A stretch of 64,000 nucleotides of DNA from Pollenia angustigena (lineage: Eukaryota > Arthropoda > Insecta > Diptera > Polleniidae). The notes beneath the pieces were generated by a model. It was not told where the DNA came from. It ran no database searches and saw only the letters and a list, made by a program, of their open reading frames with translations. The stretch's first letter is position 1. The number at the start of each line of letters is the position of its first letter. The translations under genes and the position numbers were made by a program. The DNA is taken from the NCBI GenBank assembly GCA_930367215.1, contig OV884058.1, positions 217,414,208 through 217,478,207 of the forward strand, given 5' to 3'. Positions 52,099 to 62,488 of this stretch are shown in pieces.

Positions 52099-53194
52099 CA
52101 GAGACCTGCGCCGTGGGATTTCATCGGCGGCGGCGGCTGACGCAAAACAATGCTCGGCGGCGGCTTGCTCCGGCTGTTAGCCGATGTGGCTGTCAGTCGA
52201 TGGGATATGTATATTAAAATTATATGTATGTACATTTGTGTAAACATATTTGTATGTGTTTATATTAAAACAAACAATTTAAGCCATTTTTCATTCTATA
52301 ATTCACTACCAATTGAAAAAAAAATATGTTTTTGTTTAAACAAGAATTACATGTTTTCAATGACACAGGAAATCAAACATTTATTGAATAATTAGCTATT
52401 CCAGAGGTACAAAATTTAACATTTTTACATATAAAACAGTTATAATAAAACACACCATCTGTTTTTAGAACTTCTATTTATCTTTGTTCGGCTTGAAAAC
52501 GGTCTCTTAAAAAAGGACAAAATGTGGTACAGTGACACACCAAAATTTCGACCACGTTGAAGGCTAGTCTTGGTGTGTTGACCGCGTGAATACCTCAGTA
52601 GTGACGCAAACAAACATATTTACGTTTTAGTCTTAAATTCACTTTTCTTGTTAAGCATATTTTCGTAATGCACGAAATCTGAATTGAACTCGCTGATCTC
52701 GGCAACCGTATCGCTGGAGTCAATTTCATCCTCCATTACTTTTGATGCTTTAAAAAATCTGTAATTTTGTTAATCTCACACATATTGAGTTTTAAAAACA
52801 ATCAACACTTAAGGCTGTTTAACAAAAGTGATTTGGTCAAATTTTTACAGAGTTAAAACTTTTCGGCGGGAAAATACACTGAATAGTTATCACAAAAAAT
52901 AATCAACAATTGCACCAGTGTTCACCCATTTTCCTATATGGCGTTATTTTGAAAATTTTGATGAAATTTTGGTGCTTTATAAACAAGAAACTAAGAGTTG
53001 CACTTTTTAAGAATAGACACACAAAAAAGAATGTGGCAAGGTGTTAAAAAAAGAGAATAAAAATTATTTATAAAGTAATCGGTGGCTAAGCTGCAGCCGA
53101 TTTTTAGCCGAAGAATTTTCGCCGGCGGTAGCTACAAATATTTTCATCGGCGGCTGGCTAACAGCCGGCTAAGCCGCTTCGGCGCAGGTCTCTG
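52099..53194 (-). mobile_element. GC-ended hAT element with perfect 8-bp duplication
   Basis: Ends CAGAGACCTGCGCCG are perfect inverted repeats; CTGCCGTA is duplicated exactly at 52091-52098 and 53195-53202. Subterminal GGCGGC and AGCCG/CGGCT repeats (ATCGGCGGCGGCGGCTG; CGGCTAACAGCCGGCTAAGC in reverse) make the ends much GC-richer than the window. It inserted in the first bases of a CTGCCGTATTC MITE. The small frame 52620-52736 may be the start of a lost transposase. Confidence 0.85.
52620..52736 (-). CDS. Small acidic open frame, possible hAT transposase N-terminal remnant
   Basis: 38 codons from the ATG at 52736: EDEIDSSDTVAEISEFNSDF and then HYENMLNKKSEFKTKT, stop. The composition is protein-like and the position, about 460 bp inside the right terminus and reading inward, is where a hAT transposase would start. 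No BED finger is visible and no function can be named. It may equally be chance. Confidence 0.3.
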   Translation of the reverse strand: MEDEIDSSDTVAEISEFNSDFVHYENMLNKKSEFKTKT

Positions 53195-53318
53195 CTGCCG
53201 TATTTATAAAAAAAAACATTTAGATTTCAAATTTAAATTTAATTTAAAACTGAATCTCCGCAGAAATTTTTATTAAAAAAGATTTCATATTCAATTTAGT
53301 TTTTTATGAATATAGCAG
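53195..53318. mobile_element. MITE, CTGCCGTATTC family, copy 4, host of the GC-ended hAT
   Basis: CTGCCGTATTTATAAAAAAA at the left and CTGCTATATTCATAAAAAAC (right, reversed). Its first eight bases were used as the hAT target and are repeated at 52091; TAA precedes that point at 52088-52090. Confidence 0.65.
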
Positions 53319-53584
53319 TTAATATTTAATTGATACCATTAATTTGTTTACTGGTGCAAATTTAATTTATTTTTACATTAATACCACAAATTTTTTAATT
53401 GAAATCAACTTTTATTTTTTTCCATGGTATACAAAGAATACAACATTTTTTGACAAGTATTGTGTTTTGCTCACTTGTATTTTTTTTTAGGTTTAAAAAA
53501 ATATTGACACATGAGGAAAATGGATAAAAAATTCCTAGAAACTGTAATGCTAAATATGTAGTTTGAAATGAATGAAAATTTCGT

Positions 53585-54435
53585 AAAAATTGCAATATAA
53601 TTTTCAATTATATCGCCAATGTGTATGTGATATTCGAAGATGGCACAATACATTGGCAATAATAAAAATCCTTTTGATTTTTATTGCACGACGAAGAGAA
53701 GTGCAATATACTGTGAAACAATGTTGTTTTACTTTAATGGTTATGTTTTGGTTTCAAAAGGAGTTGCGCTATATATTACACTGCTTTACAAATTTTTAAT
53801 TTGGAAAAATACCAAGAACGCCACATGCCTAAATAAGTACCGATTTTTAGATAAATATACTTTTGTTTTTTTCGGTGTATGGTCCCACTCAAACGCTTGT
53901 GGCGCCCAGCCAAAAAGTGCGATCGAAATAAATGGCATATCGTTGAAAAGGTAATTGAATGCCTTTTCCGTCGACTTCAAAATTTCTATCTGATAAGAAG
54001 TGGCTGAGTTATGGCACCTCAAAGTTCGAAATTTGCCTATTTTTTAAGTTTTTTTCAAAATTTTTCATTTTTATTTCGTTTTTTTTCTACGTTATAGTAA
54101 AGATCTAGATCCGATTTGAAAAAAATCGGATGTAAAATAAAGTTTTTATTTGCGATTTTGTGGAACGACAATATTTTTATCTTGGTTGGGCTCCACAAGG
54201 GTTTGAGTGGGACCATACACCGAAAAACATAAAAGTACCGTTATCTAAAAAACGGTACTTAGAAAAAAAATTCAGGAGGTCCCAATTATCTTATCTTGGC
54301 ATGTGGCGTTCTTGGTATTTTTTGGCTGTAAGCTAGTGTTGAAACTATTGTGCCACTTATTGAATAGTATAGGGCAATATAGAAATAATATGGTGAATAA
54401 CATAAACAATAATATTGTAAATGGATGGGTCGCTT
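53585..54435. mobile_element. Relative of the AGCGGCTC element, ends lost
   Basis: TTATATCGCCAATGTGTATG, GCACAATACATTGGCAATAA and TTTTGATTTTTATTGCACGA at the left, and AATAATATTGTAAATGGATG/GGTCGCTT at the right, match the arms of 34825-37657. It has no 103-bp array; the CACTG element copy 2 occupies the middle, as in the other member. Confidence 0.65.
53779..54338. mobile_element. CACTGSTTTACA element, copy 2
   Basis: Starts CACTGCTTTACAAATTTTTA after TTA and ends (reversed) CACTAGCTTACAGCC before TTG. The internal inverted repeat ACCAAGAACGCCACATGCC is kept; the copy is in opposite orientation to copy 1. Confidence 0.7.
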
Positions 54436-54779
54436 TAGTCTTACTCTCACACTTAGTAAATTATAAATATGTGATGACAAAATATATAAGAAATCGTCAT
54501 TTCCCCTGGTGGTTTCTTAATTTCTGTGAAACTAAAATATTTATTGAAATGAAATTGTATTTTGAAAAATTATTCAGAACAAATATGGTAGCACAGTTTT
54601 AACAAAAACCCTTAAGTTGTCGATGTGTTCGAAAAAAAGAGAGAGTAACCGGTACTACCTTGTATTTATATACTATGACGTATTCCGTTGACAGTACTTT
54701 GAAACTGCCGCACAGGGGGTTGAAACATAGTTTAAATAAGAATTAATTCGGGGAACACTATTTATATCGATATTTATAT
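54436..54779. other. No recognised feature
   Basis: AT-rich filler. Confidence 0.5.
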
Positions 54780-54902
54780 GGGGGATTTCATGTCAAGTGA
54801 CCCAATTTTTACATCCTATCCAAAAGGACTAACCTTGGTGCAAATTTCATCAAAATCGGAAGACATCGATTTAAAAATTGGGTCACTTGACATGAAATCC
54901 CC
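54780..54902. mobile_element. Palindromic MITE (GGGGATTTCATGTCAAGTG)
   Basis: Perfect 30-bp arms, GGGGATTTCATGTCAAGTGA then CCCAATTTTTA, inverted, flanked by TTATAT on both sides. The open frame across it follows from the palindrome. Confidence 0.75.
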
Positions 54903-54985
54903 TTATATTTTTTTTGGAATAACAATACATGATTTAGTAAAAAAATGTTTTTTAAAAAATCAATGAATACAATTTTTTTAATTAA

Positions 54986-56680
54986 AACAAGTTAGAGTGC
55001 TATATTCGGCTGTGCCGAATCTTTGATACCCTCCACCGACAATTCGAATGTTTAAGGAGTAATATCTGTATGATGTTATTATTATCTTAAACTGTGACGA
55101 TTTGTTATTAATTATGGTTTAAGGCGACTAAACTGTTTTCCGGTAGTAGGGTTTATATGGGGCCTAGGGTAAATTATGGACCGATCATCACGAAATTTCA
55201 CAGTGTTATTTCTAGTCCTAAAAAACTGTGACGTACCAAATTTTGTTACGCTGGCGCTATTTTTTACGGTTTCAGGCGTACTAAACTGTTTTCCGGGAGT
55301 AGTGTTTATATGGGGCTTAGGGTAAATTATGGACCGATCATTTCGAAATTTCACAGCATCATTTCCAGTCCTTTAAAACTGTGACGTACCAATTTTTGTT
55401 ATGATACCATTATTAATTATGGTTTTAGGTGTACTAAACTGTTTTCCGGGAGTAGGGTTTCTATGGGGTCTAGGGTAAATTATGTACCGATCTTCACGAA
55501 ATTTCACAGTATCATTTATAGTCCTATAAAACTGTGACGAGCCAAAATTTGTTATGATTGCATTATTTTTTATGGTTTTAGGCGTACTAAACTGTTTTCC
55601 GGTAGTAGGGTTTATATGGGGCCTAAGGTAAATTATGGACCGATCGTCACGAAATTTTACAGTGTTATTTCTAGTCCTAAAAAAACTGTGACGTACCAAA
55701 TTTTGTTACGCTAGCGTTATTTTTTACGGTTTTAGGCGTACTAAACTGTTTTCCGGTAGTAGGGTTTATATGGGGCCTAAGGTAAATTATGGACCGATCA
55801 TCACGAAATTTCACAGTGTTATTTCCAGTCCTTTAAAACTGTGACGTACCAATTTCTGTTATGATACCATTATTAATTATGGTTTTAGGTGTACTAAACT
55901 GTTTTCCGGGAGTAGGGTTTCTATGGGGTCTAGGGTAAATTATGTACCGATCTTCACGAAATTTCACAGTATCATTTATAGTCCTATAAAACTGTGACGA
56001 GCCAAAATTTGTTATGATTGCATTATTTTTTATGCTTTTAGGCGTACTAAACTGTTTTCCGGTAGTAGGGTTTATATGGGGCCTAAGGTAAATTATGGAC
56101 CGATCGTCACGAAATTTTACAGTGTTATTTCTAGTCCTAAAAAAACTGTGACGTACCAAATTTTGTTACGCTAGCGTTATTTTTTACGGTTTTAGGCGTA
56201 CTAAACTGTTTGGAGTAGTGTTTATATGGGGCTTAGGGTAAATTATGGACGGATCTTCACGAAATTTAACAGCGCGATTTCCAGTCAAATAAAACAAATT
56301 TTTGCAAAATCTTATCTCATTCCGTGCCTTGTTCCAGCATTTATGTTATTTTTTGTAACAAAATTATCAATTTTTTTAGGTGGTGGTTCCACATTTTGAT
56401 TAATAGCTCTGGTCCTACTGAACCGATTTTGCTGGATTTCAATCCCAAACTGCTTAGGATAACTACAAGCAATTTGGCACCAAGTTTGTTTATTTCTTTT
56501 GAGTTGTTCGAAAGTGAGCGTGTTTTCAACAGACGGACATGGCTAAATCGACTTAGAATTACTCAGGGACCCAGAATATATATACTTTATGGGGTCTGAG
56601 ATGAATAACAAAAAAGTTTCACACGGAATGACAAACTTAATATACCCTCTTCACAACTAATTGCGGTGGAGGGTATAAAA
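54986..56680 (-). repeat. mini-me/DINE-like repeat A, copy with expanded satellite
   Basis: The minus strand runs from TTTTTATACCCTCCACCGCA (56680) through CATTCCGTGTGAAACTTTTT, an eight-unit array and hairpin ATTCGGCACAGCCGAAT to CTCTAACTTGTTTT. It is opposite in orientation to 50104-50907 and collinear with it except for unit number. The GTCY array present in the sister is missing (AGACGGACATGG only). Confidence 0.8.
55085..56285 (-). repeat. Eight-unit tandem array, 152-155-bp units, 460-bp higher-order period
   Basis: The marker AACTGTTT falls at 55131, 55284, 55437, 55589, 55744, 55897, 56049 and 56204. From 55284 on, spacings of 153, 152 and 155 repeat, and each marker has a partner exactly 460 bp away, so three-unit blocks were duplicated as blocks. 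55373-55699 and 55833-56159 are almost identical. The 108-codon frames in the units are by-products and do not start like proteins. Confidence 0.9.
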
Positions 56681-56887
56681 AGAAGAGAAAGAATAACTTA
56701 TGCATTATGGTGGTTCTACAAATTAAGTTGAGCCAGTCACCCCCTAGTTAAAAACAATTCCAGAGATATTTTTTTAATATTTTGCTACGCCTCTGGATAC
56801 CGCTCTTTTATAAACACTGCGTCGGAATTTTTAGTCCTATCATAACATATTGCATATCGTTATTCTTGACTTGTCTATGGCTAAATT

Positions 56888-57076
56888 TTAGCCATTAGTA
56901 ATTTTTAGTCCGACATGAAATTCTGGATGCCACTTATGCCATCTCGGATCCTTTTCATTAAATGTATAATTTTCTGCACGTGACAAGAAAGCCTTCCAAA
57001 AACTTGGTACATCTAATATACACCCTTTTATGATACGCCTTAAATTGAACCTATTTATTCGTTTCTCACATTCATG
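56888..57076 (-). CDS. Unrecognised 62-codon frame without ATG, coding-like
   Basis: Between two stops the minus strand reads ECEKRINRFNLRRIIKGCIL, DVPSFWKAFLSRAENYTFNE and KDPRWHKWHPEFHVG. The composition (W, R, E, P, balanced hydrophobics) is unlike chance frames in this AT-rich DNA, and local GC is raised across 56750-57140. It may be an exon or a decayed transposon gene; no family is recognised and splice sites are not convincing. Confidence 0.3.
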   Translation of the reverse strand, partial: HECEKRINRFNLRRIIKGCILDVPSFWKAFLSRAENYTFNEKDPRWHKWHPEFHVGLKITNG

Positions 57077-57244
57077 TTACATTAAACAAGGTCAAACCCA
57101 TCACAAAGCAAATTTGAACCGCTCCCGCCCTACAAGGAAAGATATATCAATGAAGTTTTTAGAAGTATAAATTTTTTTGTTTTCCACGCCCCAAATTACA
57201 AAACTATTTGTTTTTTATATACATATACCGCCGTTTTTATTATA

Positions 57245-57492
57245 TCTGTGGCATTTTGACAAAACATCTTAAGTTGAGAGAAGATAGCAAAAAAGTTTTT
57301 AGAAAAACTCGGTTAAAAATTCTTTTTTATCAAATAATAAAAATTGCCAAACTCAAAGAAAAATTTCGTTTATAATACAAAATTTTAAAAACGTAAACAA
57401 AAATGTTTTTTATGAAAATTTGGATGATTAACAAAATTTTTTTTTTCAACTTTTTAAATCTGACTTAAGATGTTTTGTCAAAATGCCACAGA
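57245..57492. mobile_element. Inverted-repeat MITE, TA-flanked (TCTGTGGCATTTTGAC)
   Basis: TCTGTGGCATTTTGACAAAA with CATCTTAAGT in both arms, inverted and exact, flanked by TA. A TA duplication suggests Tc1/mariner, but the ends do not match a family I know. Confidence 0.7.
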
Positions 57493-57910
57493 TATGTTTC
57501 TATGAACTGGAATTCTTTCACAATAATTGAAATTAGTAGAAAAACGCCGCTAAACAAGTTTAACAAGCTGAAAACTCTTATTTGAAGAGCTACCAATCAA
57601 ATTGGCCCGATCTCACCCTGAAATTGTGCAGGAGCAGGAGCGCTTCGATCTTCAAATTTTGTTAAATTTTGAATATATCAACAACAGCATTGTATTGCAG
57701 AAAATCATATAACTGTATAATTACGAGTTTTAAGTTCGTGAAAATAGTGTCAGAAGCATCCATGACTCTATGCGATATTAAATCAAGAGAAGGTTTAATA
57801 CAAACGAAACTTGAAGCAAGACGAGAGATGCCAAATTGGACAGTAAACAAGATTGTGTGACCAAAAAATTATTTTATTATTTTATGTTGCACATACATAT
57901 AAGAAACAAT
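57493..57910. other. No recognised feature
   Basis: AT-rich; overlapping frames on both strands at 57662-57860 (62-63 codons) have no motif. Confidence 0.45.
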
Positions 57911-58419
57911 AAGGGTCCTCATGATATCGTTTATAAGTCTCGTAAACTGTGCAAACTGTGCATTCTTACACCCTCGTAAATGAACTGTCAAAAATTGTAT
58001 GAGAATTCATTTACACAAACTGCTTAAATTTGCCCAACAATTTTGACTCGTAAACTTGCGCTGTTCAATTGTGCATTTATACAGACAAATTTTTTTATTG
58101 CTTACCGCCGTTTTCAATGAAAACTTCAAGTGTAAATAAATCACAAACAATAAATTCTTGTAATAATATAAGCATATTAGTCTTTTGGCTTTCTTTATGC
58201 ATGTTTAAAAACAAATTTCATTTATAATTTACAAATTTCAAGTTTTTTATTATATTTTTAATTATTTTTTTTTAATATATTTTTTATTAACGTTTCTGAT
58301 TGAAATGACATTAATTGTTTAAAAATACACAAAAATTAAAAAGGATCTTCATGAAACGAGTCTCGCAAGTTTACCCATTTGCACAAATGGTAATTTTAAG
58401 CAATATCATGAAGACCCTT
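57911..58419. mobile_element. Inverted-repeat MITE (AAGGGTCCTCATGATAT)
   Basis: AAGGGTCCTCATGATATCGT at the left and AAGGGTCTTCATGATATTGC (right, reversed), flanked by AAT on both sides. TCTCGTAAACTG and CTCGCAAGTTTAC subterminal blocks are shared between arms. Confidence 0.65.
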
Positions 58420-58448
58420 AATGTTTTGTTTAAATTAATAGTAGTTAA

Positions 58449-58800
58449 GCCTAGATTACACTATCTCACAAGCCTTACGTATTCCATAATACTTTGTGAG
58501 ATAGAAATCTAATGAGTTTTGTTGCGACTGTCAAAAAATCTAATGTAACATGACAGTTTGTGTTCACACCATCTCACAAAGTATAAACACTCACACATGA
58601 AATAAAATGCAACCCTGATCCAATGAAAAGTATTATTGTTTTGAAATTTTTCAAAAAACGATGAAGTCGTATGGGATGTCAAACTTTTTTCTTAATACTT
58701 GTCATTTTCGTGACACATTGCATTCACACTATCACACTTTGTCATATTACTTGAGTTTTTGACATGTATTAATACAAAGTATAATAGTGTAATCTAGCCT
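58449..58800 (-). mobile_element. TTAA-associated MITE family, copy 3
   Basis: Inverted relative to copies 1, 2 and 4. TTAA at 58445-58448 and 58801-58804. It contains CAACCCTGATCCAATGAAAA and GAGTTTTGTTGCGACTGTCA. 352 bp, nearly full identity to copy 1 by eye. Confidence 0.8.
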
Positions 58801-59213
58801 TTAATAGTAAATAAAATATTTAAATTTAAAAAATGGCTTTTTACGGCGCCGGCTCTAGATGTGACTTTTGTTGCTCTTTTTTGTAATTTTTATTTCTTTT
58901 AACGTAAGATAAAAAAAATATTGCTATTAGAATATGATTCGAGAACTTTTATCGTTTCTCATACATCAGTGACCCACCCTAATGTATACATCGAAAATAA
59001 CCCTTTTATGGAACAGTTTAAAAAAAACATTAAAATGTTTTCCAAAACATTTATGAAAACAAATATTGTTTACTTTTTTACTTACATAAATACTTGAAGT
59101 TGATGGTTCAATTATAAAATTTCTACTTCTAGAAGACTTAATACAAAATACTAGCACTCGAGATTTCTCAATTTTCAATTATAGCTACGGCACGCTCAAA
59201 AATTATTTGACTG
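58801..59213. other. No recognised feature
   Basis: AT-rich, with one short GC patch GGCGCCGGCTC at 58845. The minus-strand frame 58966-59178 shows no motif. Confidence 0.45.
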
Positions 59214-59460
59214 CTCACTGCTAGGGATGAAACGATACGAGTAAATACAAGTACATATTCGATACTTTTATATAAGTACCAAGTATTTTTGTAATCGATA
59301 CTTAGCAACCGAGTACCAAGTAGTATCGGTAAAAAAATACTCGGTATCGGTCAAAAGTAATCGTTGAACTTTGGTATTGAAATTAATCTTAAATTTTTGA
59401 TTATTTTCCAAAGCTGGAGCAGCAGTAACGCTATCAAGAAACCGTTTGGCCAGCAAACAC

Positions 59461-60508
59461 TAGGGATGATAATCCCGAATACCGAAAACCCGGGCTTACT
59501 CTAAAAATTTAAGTCCCGAATCCCGGGGTTTGATATACAAATCCCGAGAAAATTCAATATTAAATCATACTGGCAATGAATCTAATTTTTAACTGGTTAC
59601 AAAAAAAGCCACAAGTGATTAAATGTTACATGCAATGCATTATGTACCACGAAAACAAAATCAGATGGTGGGTCTTTTTTCTAAGTGGATGATAATAGAA
59701 CTGCGCATGCAAATTGTGCAAAAAGGTGTTAACAACTTTAGGGGGTTCTACCAAAAGTCTTTTGACACATGTAAGTTAATTTTATTAGATTAATACTTGT
59801 GTATATATATTACTAGCGGGCCCGTTGCCTGCTTCGCACGGCAAAACAAAATAAGAAAAGAAACACACTTGTTTTTAATAAAGTTGGTTTTCCTGCGGCA
59901 AAAACACACTCACTTCACATACGCACCGCACACACATGCGTTATCGGATTTCAATCAAACTTCATATAAACCATATATGGGCCACTTCCTACGTAGTGTA
60001 TAAGTTTGGTTGAAATCGCACGACGCGTTTATGAGTAGTTCGGCTACGTACATATACGGACTTATTTTTATATATATAGATTGAGATAAAATAAATTAAA
60101 TATTGTCATATAGCATATATGTAGTTATTTATTTACGATACCACCCAGAAGTGTTGAATGCGAATATTGGTTTCGTCGGCAGCATATGTTTGCGATAAAA
60201 TAAGGTATCAATTATCTGACGATATTAATTGGTTTAAGAATCTTTTTAAAATATAAGTTTTAATACATAATACTTCCATATTACTTTAAAAGAATACATT
60301 AAATAGTTTTATTTTGTAATGAGTTCAATTTTCTTCATGAATTAATTTGTTTTAATTCTTATACATAAACATTAAATTATATGAATTTTAAAATTGGCAT
60401 TTATATATGAAATCCCGAAAAATCCCGATCCGTCCTGTGATCCCTTTTTTTGAATTAAAAATCCCGAATCCCGGGTTTCAAAAAACCTGGTCCCGTTTGG
60501 CATCCCTT
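59461..60508. mobile_element. hAT-like MITE rich in TCCCGAATCCCGG
   Basis: The left TAGGGATGATAATCCCGAAT and the right (reversed) AAGGGATGCCAAACGGGACC carry the same AGGGATG start, with TCCCGAATCCCGGG repeats in both arms. Flanks GCAAACAC and GTCCACAC agree at 5 of 8. A TACTAGCGGG repeat (59811-60085) is nested within. Confidence 0.65.
59811..60085 (+). repeat. Interspersed repeat (TACTAGCGGGCCCG...TATATAGATTGA)
   Basis: It begins TACTAGCGGGCCCGTTGCCT and GCTTCGCACGG and ends TTTATATATATAGATTGAG, a head and tail seen in many insect genomes; the same design frames 6376-7765. The body reads weakly as a decayed reading frame (GAAATCGCACGACGCG) but no domain is visible. Possibly a Helitron or LINE derivative. 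Confidence 0.6.
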
Positions 60509-60514
60509 GTCCAC

Positions 60515-60829
60515 ACCTATAAACCACATATTGTCTAGGTCCATTTCCTCAATTTCTGGCTATAGGAAGTCCGTTATAAGTCCGCGATAGCGAACACCAT
60601 TCACGATAATTGCTTGGCCGACCTCATTTTCGAAGACGCCGCCAGCCGCAGAACTAACTAGGGAGCATGCACATATATTTTCCCATTTCCTACAGACCCG
60701 GTTTGCTGAAATTTACGCGCAATTCTCCCGATTATGGAAACATTTGGTCGATTATACTGATCAAAAAAATCACTTGACGTTAAGGTGTGACTCACAATTA
60801 ACATCATGGATTATGTTTTTACCACCCTT
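60515..60829 (-). pseudogene. mariner-like element, second relic with transposase fragment
   Basis: On the minus strand from 60829: AGGGTGGTAAAAACATAATC, then GATGTTAATTGTGAGTCACA, the same terminus as 3928-4598. The coding part gives DQYNRPNVSIIGRIARKFQQ and TGSV (second helix-turn-helix), then, in another frame, NEVGQAIIVNGVRYRGLITD followed by FL, stop, PEIEEMDLDNMWF. This is the mariner core leading to the first catalytic D (DxxWFQQDGA), cut just before the QQDG motif by the neighbouring MITE. The 3' half is missing. Confidence 0.75.
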
Positions 60830-60897
60830 TATTATACATTTATCAATTTAATAATAAAATACATAAATTATTTAGCTTAATTTCTTCGACCTTCTTA

Positions 60898-61013
60898 CGG
60901 CCATTTTCACCAAGTTCGGTTAAAACTAACTTTCAATTAAAGTTCCGGTTACCAATATGTTTTGACAGCTATAACCGATAGTTAATTATAACCGAACTTG
61001 GTGAAAATGGCCG
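60898..61013. mobile_element. Palindromic TTA-flanked MITE (CGGCCATTTTCACC)
   Basis: A 116-bp foldback with exact outer arms CGGCCATTTTCACCAAGTTC and GGTTA, TTA on both sides. No coding content. Confidence 0.85.
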
Positions 61014-61606
61014 TTAGTATTATTTCCTTTTTTTAAAAAATTTTTTTGAAATATAAAAAAACCAAAAAATCCCTAAAGAAGCTATTAATTTATATAGCGA
61101 AATATTGGATAAATTTTAAATAAATATTTATTATATAAAACGGACCTTGAGCTTGAGAAATTATTGAAAGGAAATAAAATACATATTTACATTTACGATA
61201 AATTCATAGTGACATTGTTGATTTCTGGAATAAAAGGCGAATGAAGGTTGTTATCCTGAACGTTCTATAATTTTTTTTTTTCCTAAGATAAAAAGATTTT
61301 TCGAAAGGAAATTGGTACTAGGTGGTAACTAAAAGTGGTCTCAATCTTTACACTTATCGTTTTGAACAAAAATTCTAATAGGTCGAAGTTCTTATTTTAT
61401 TTTATAGTAATAAAACACTAAAAAGAACGCTTTTAAATGCTGCTTTCTATTCATTTATCATACAAACCGATACAAGTACCCATACAAGTAACTAAGTATC
61501 GATACTTTTTTTTCGATTCTAATTAGGTATCGATACTTTACGAGCGATACCACATCGAGTAAAAGTATCGATACCTTAGAGGTATCGTTTCATCCCTACT
61601 CACTGC

Positions 61607-62488
61607 CAATAAAGTAAGTAGCTCAAAGCAGTTACTTAATTAATTTGTGATGTAGAATTTTATTTACTTTCATGCAATACCAAACATGACTGTAAATGAT
61701 AAAGTTCAGCTTTTGAATTAATCCTCACTTTAAGTCACGCATAATCGAGAAAGACCTAAAACATTTTAAACCATATAGCTAATTCTGCGCCACCCTGTAT
61801 ATTTTAGAATTAATAACGGTTCGCCACACAATTAAAGTAAAAAATTTTGGCAGACATTTTGGCGAAATTTTAAATTTTTGTAGTTTTTTTAATACATATA
61901 AACCAATAGATTGTTTTTATTTTCTTATAAAAAAATTTTAACTTTTTCATTAACACCAATCTGAAGCAATTCATGGCCCGTGTTAATGCATAAAAGCTAC
62001 CTGATTGAAATATTTTATTTCTTAAAATGTGTCTTTATTATTTAATTTAAATATAAAAAAACTTAAAGTTATTCATTTTAAAATTAAAACTTTATATTCA
62101 AAAAATAGTTCAATGTTATACAAATTAGTCTTAGCAGTGCAATAGAATATCAATTATACAAACTGTACCTTCACTTTTATTTTGCCCAATTTTCAGGATA
62201 GTATTTAAATCTATATTAAGTTAACAGATTGATTTTTTGAGTTTTATTTGAAAAGTCTTATTAGTTAAAGATAAAAGTATGGTAGCACTACTAAATGCAA
62301 AAAAAAATCATACAAAGTGTATCTATTTACAAGGTGTTCTTAAAAAACAGTTGTCTGTCATTGCTTTGCCTGTTGTTGTATTGCTGTAAAAGTGAGGCCA
62401 CCTTTCCAAGTTATTACAATGGAAACTTAAGTTGAATTTAAATGTATCAGCTTGGTGAATTAAGTTACATTTAAGTGCTTTAAGTAAA
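61607..62488. other. No recognised feature
   Basis: AT-rich filler between the hAT-type element and the fourth TTAA MITE. Confidence 0.5.

Larger units (their letters stand above)
59222..61598. mobile_element. hAT-type element with perfect 8-bp duplication and nested insertions
   Basis: Ends TAGGGATGAAACGATAC are inverted and exact; CTCACTGC is duplicated exactly at 59214-59221 and 61599-61606. Subterminal GTATCGATAC/AGTACC repeats occupy 59240-59350 and 61450-61585. Nested inside are a CCCGAA-type MITE (59461-60508), a mariner relic and a TTA MITE (60898-61013). The minus-strand frame 59268-59456 (LAKRFLDSVTAAP) could be a worn hAT C-terminus but is not convincing. Confidence 0.8.

Noticed and set aside
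55373..56159. Two nearly identical 108-codon proteins
   Set aside because: They are open frames of the 153-bp satellite units; the period is not a multiple of three over the block and the sister copy shows the same words in other frames.
59268..59456. hAT C-terminal domain (LAKRFLDSVTAAP)
   Set aside because: Position fits, but the SNAxVERVFS core is absent; left unassigned.
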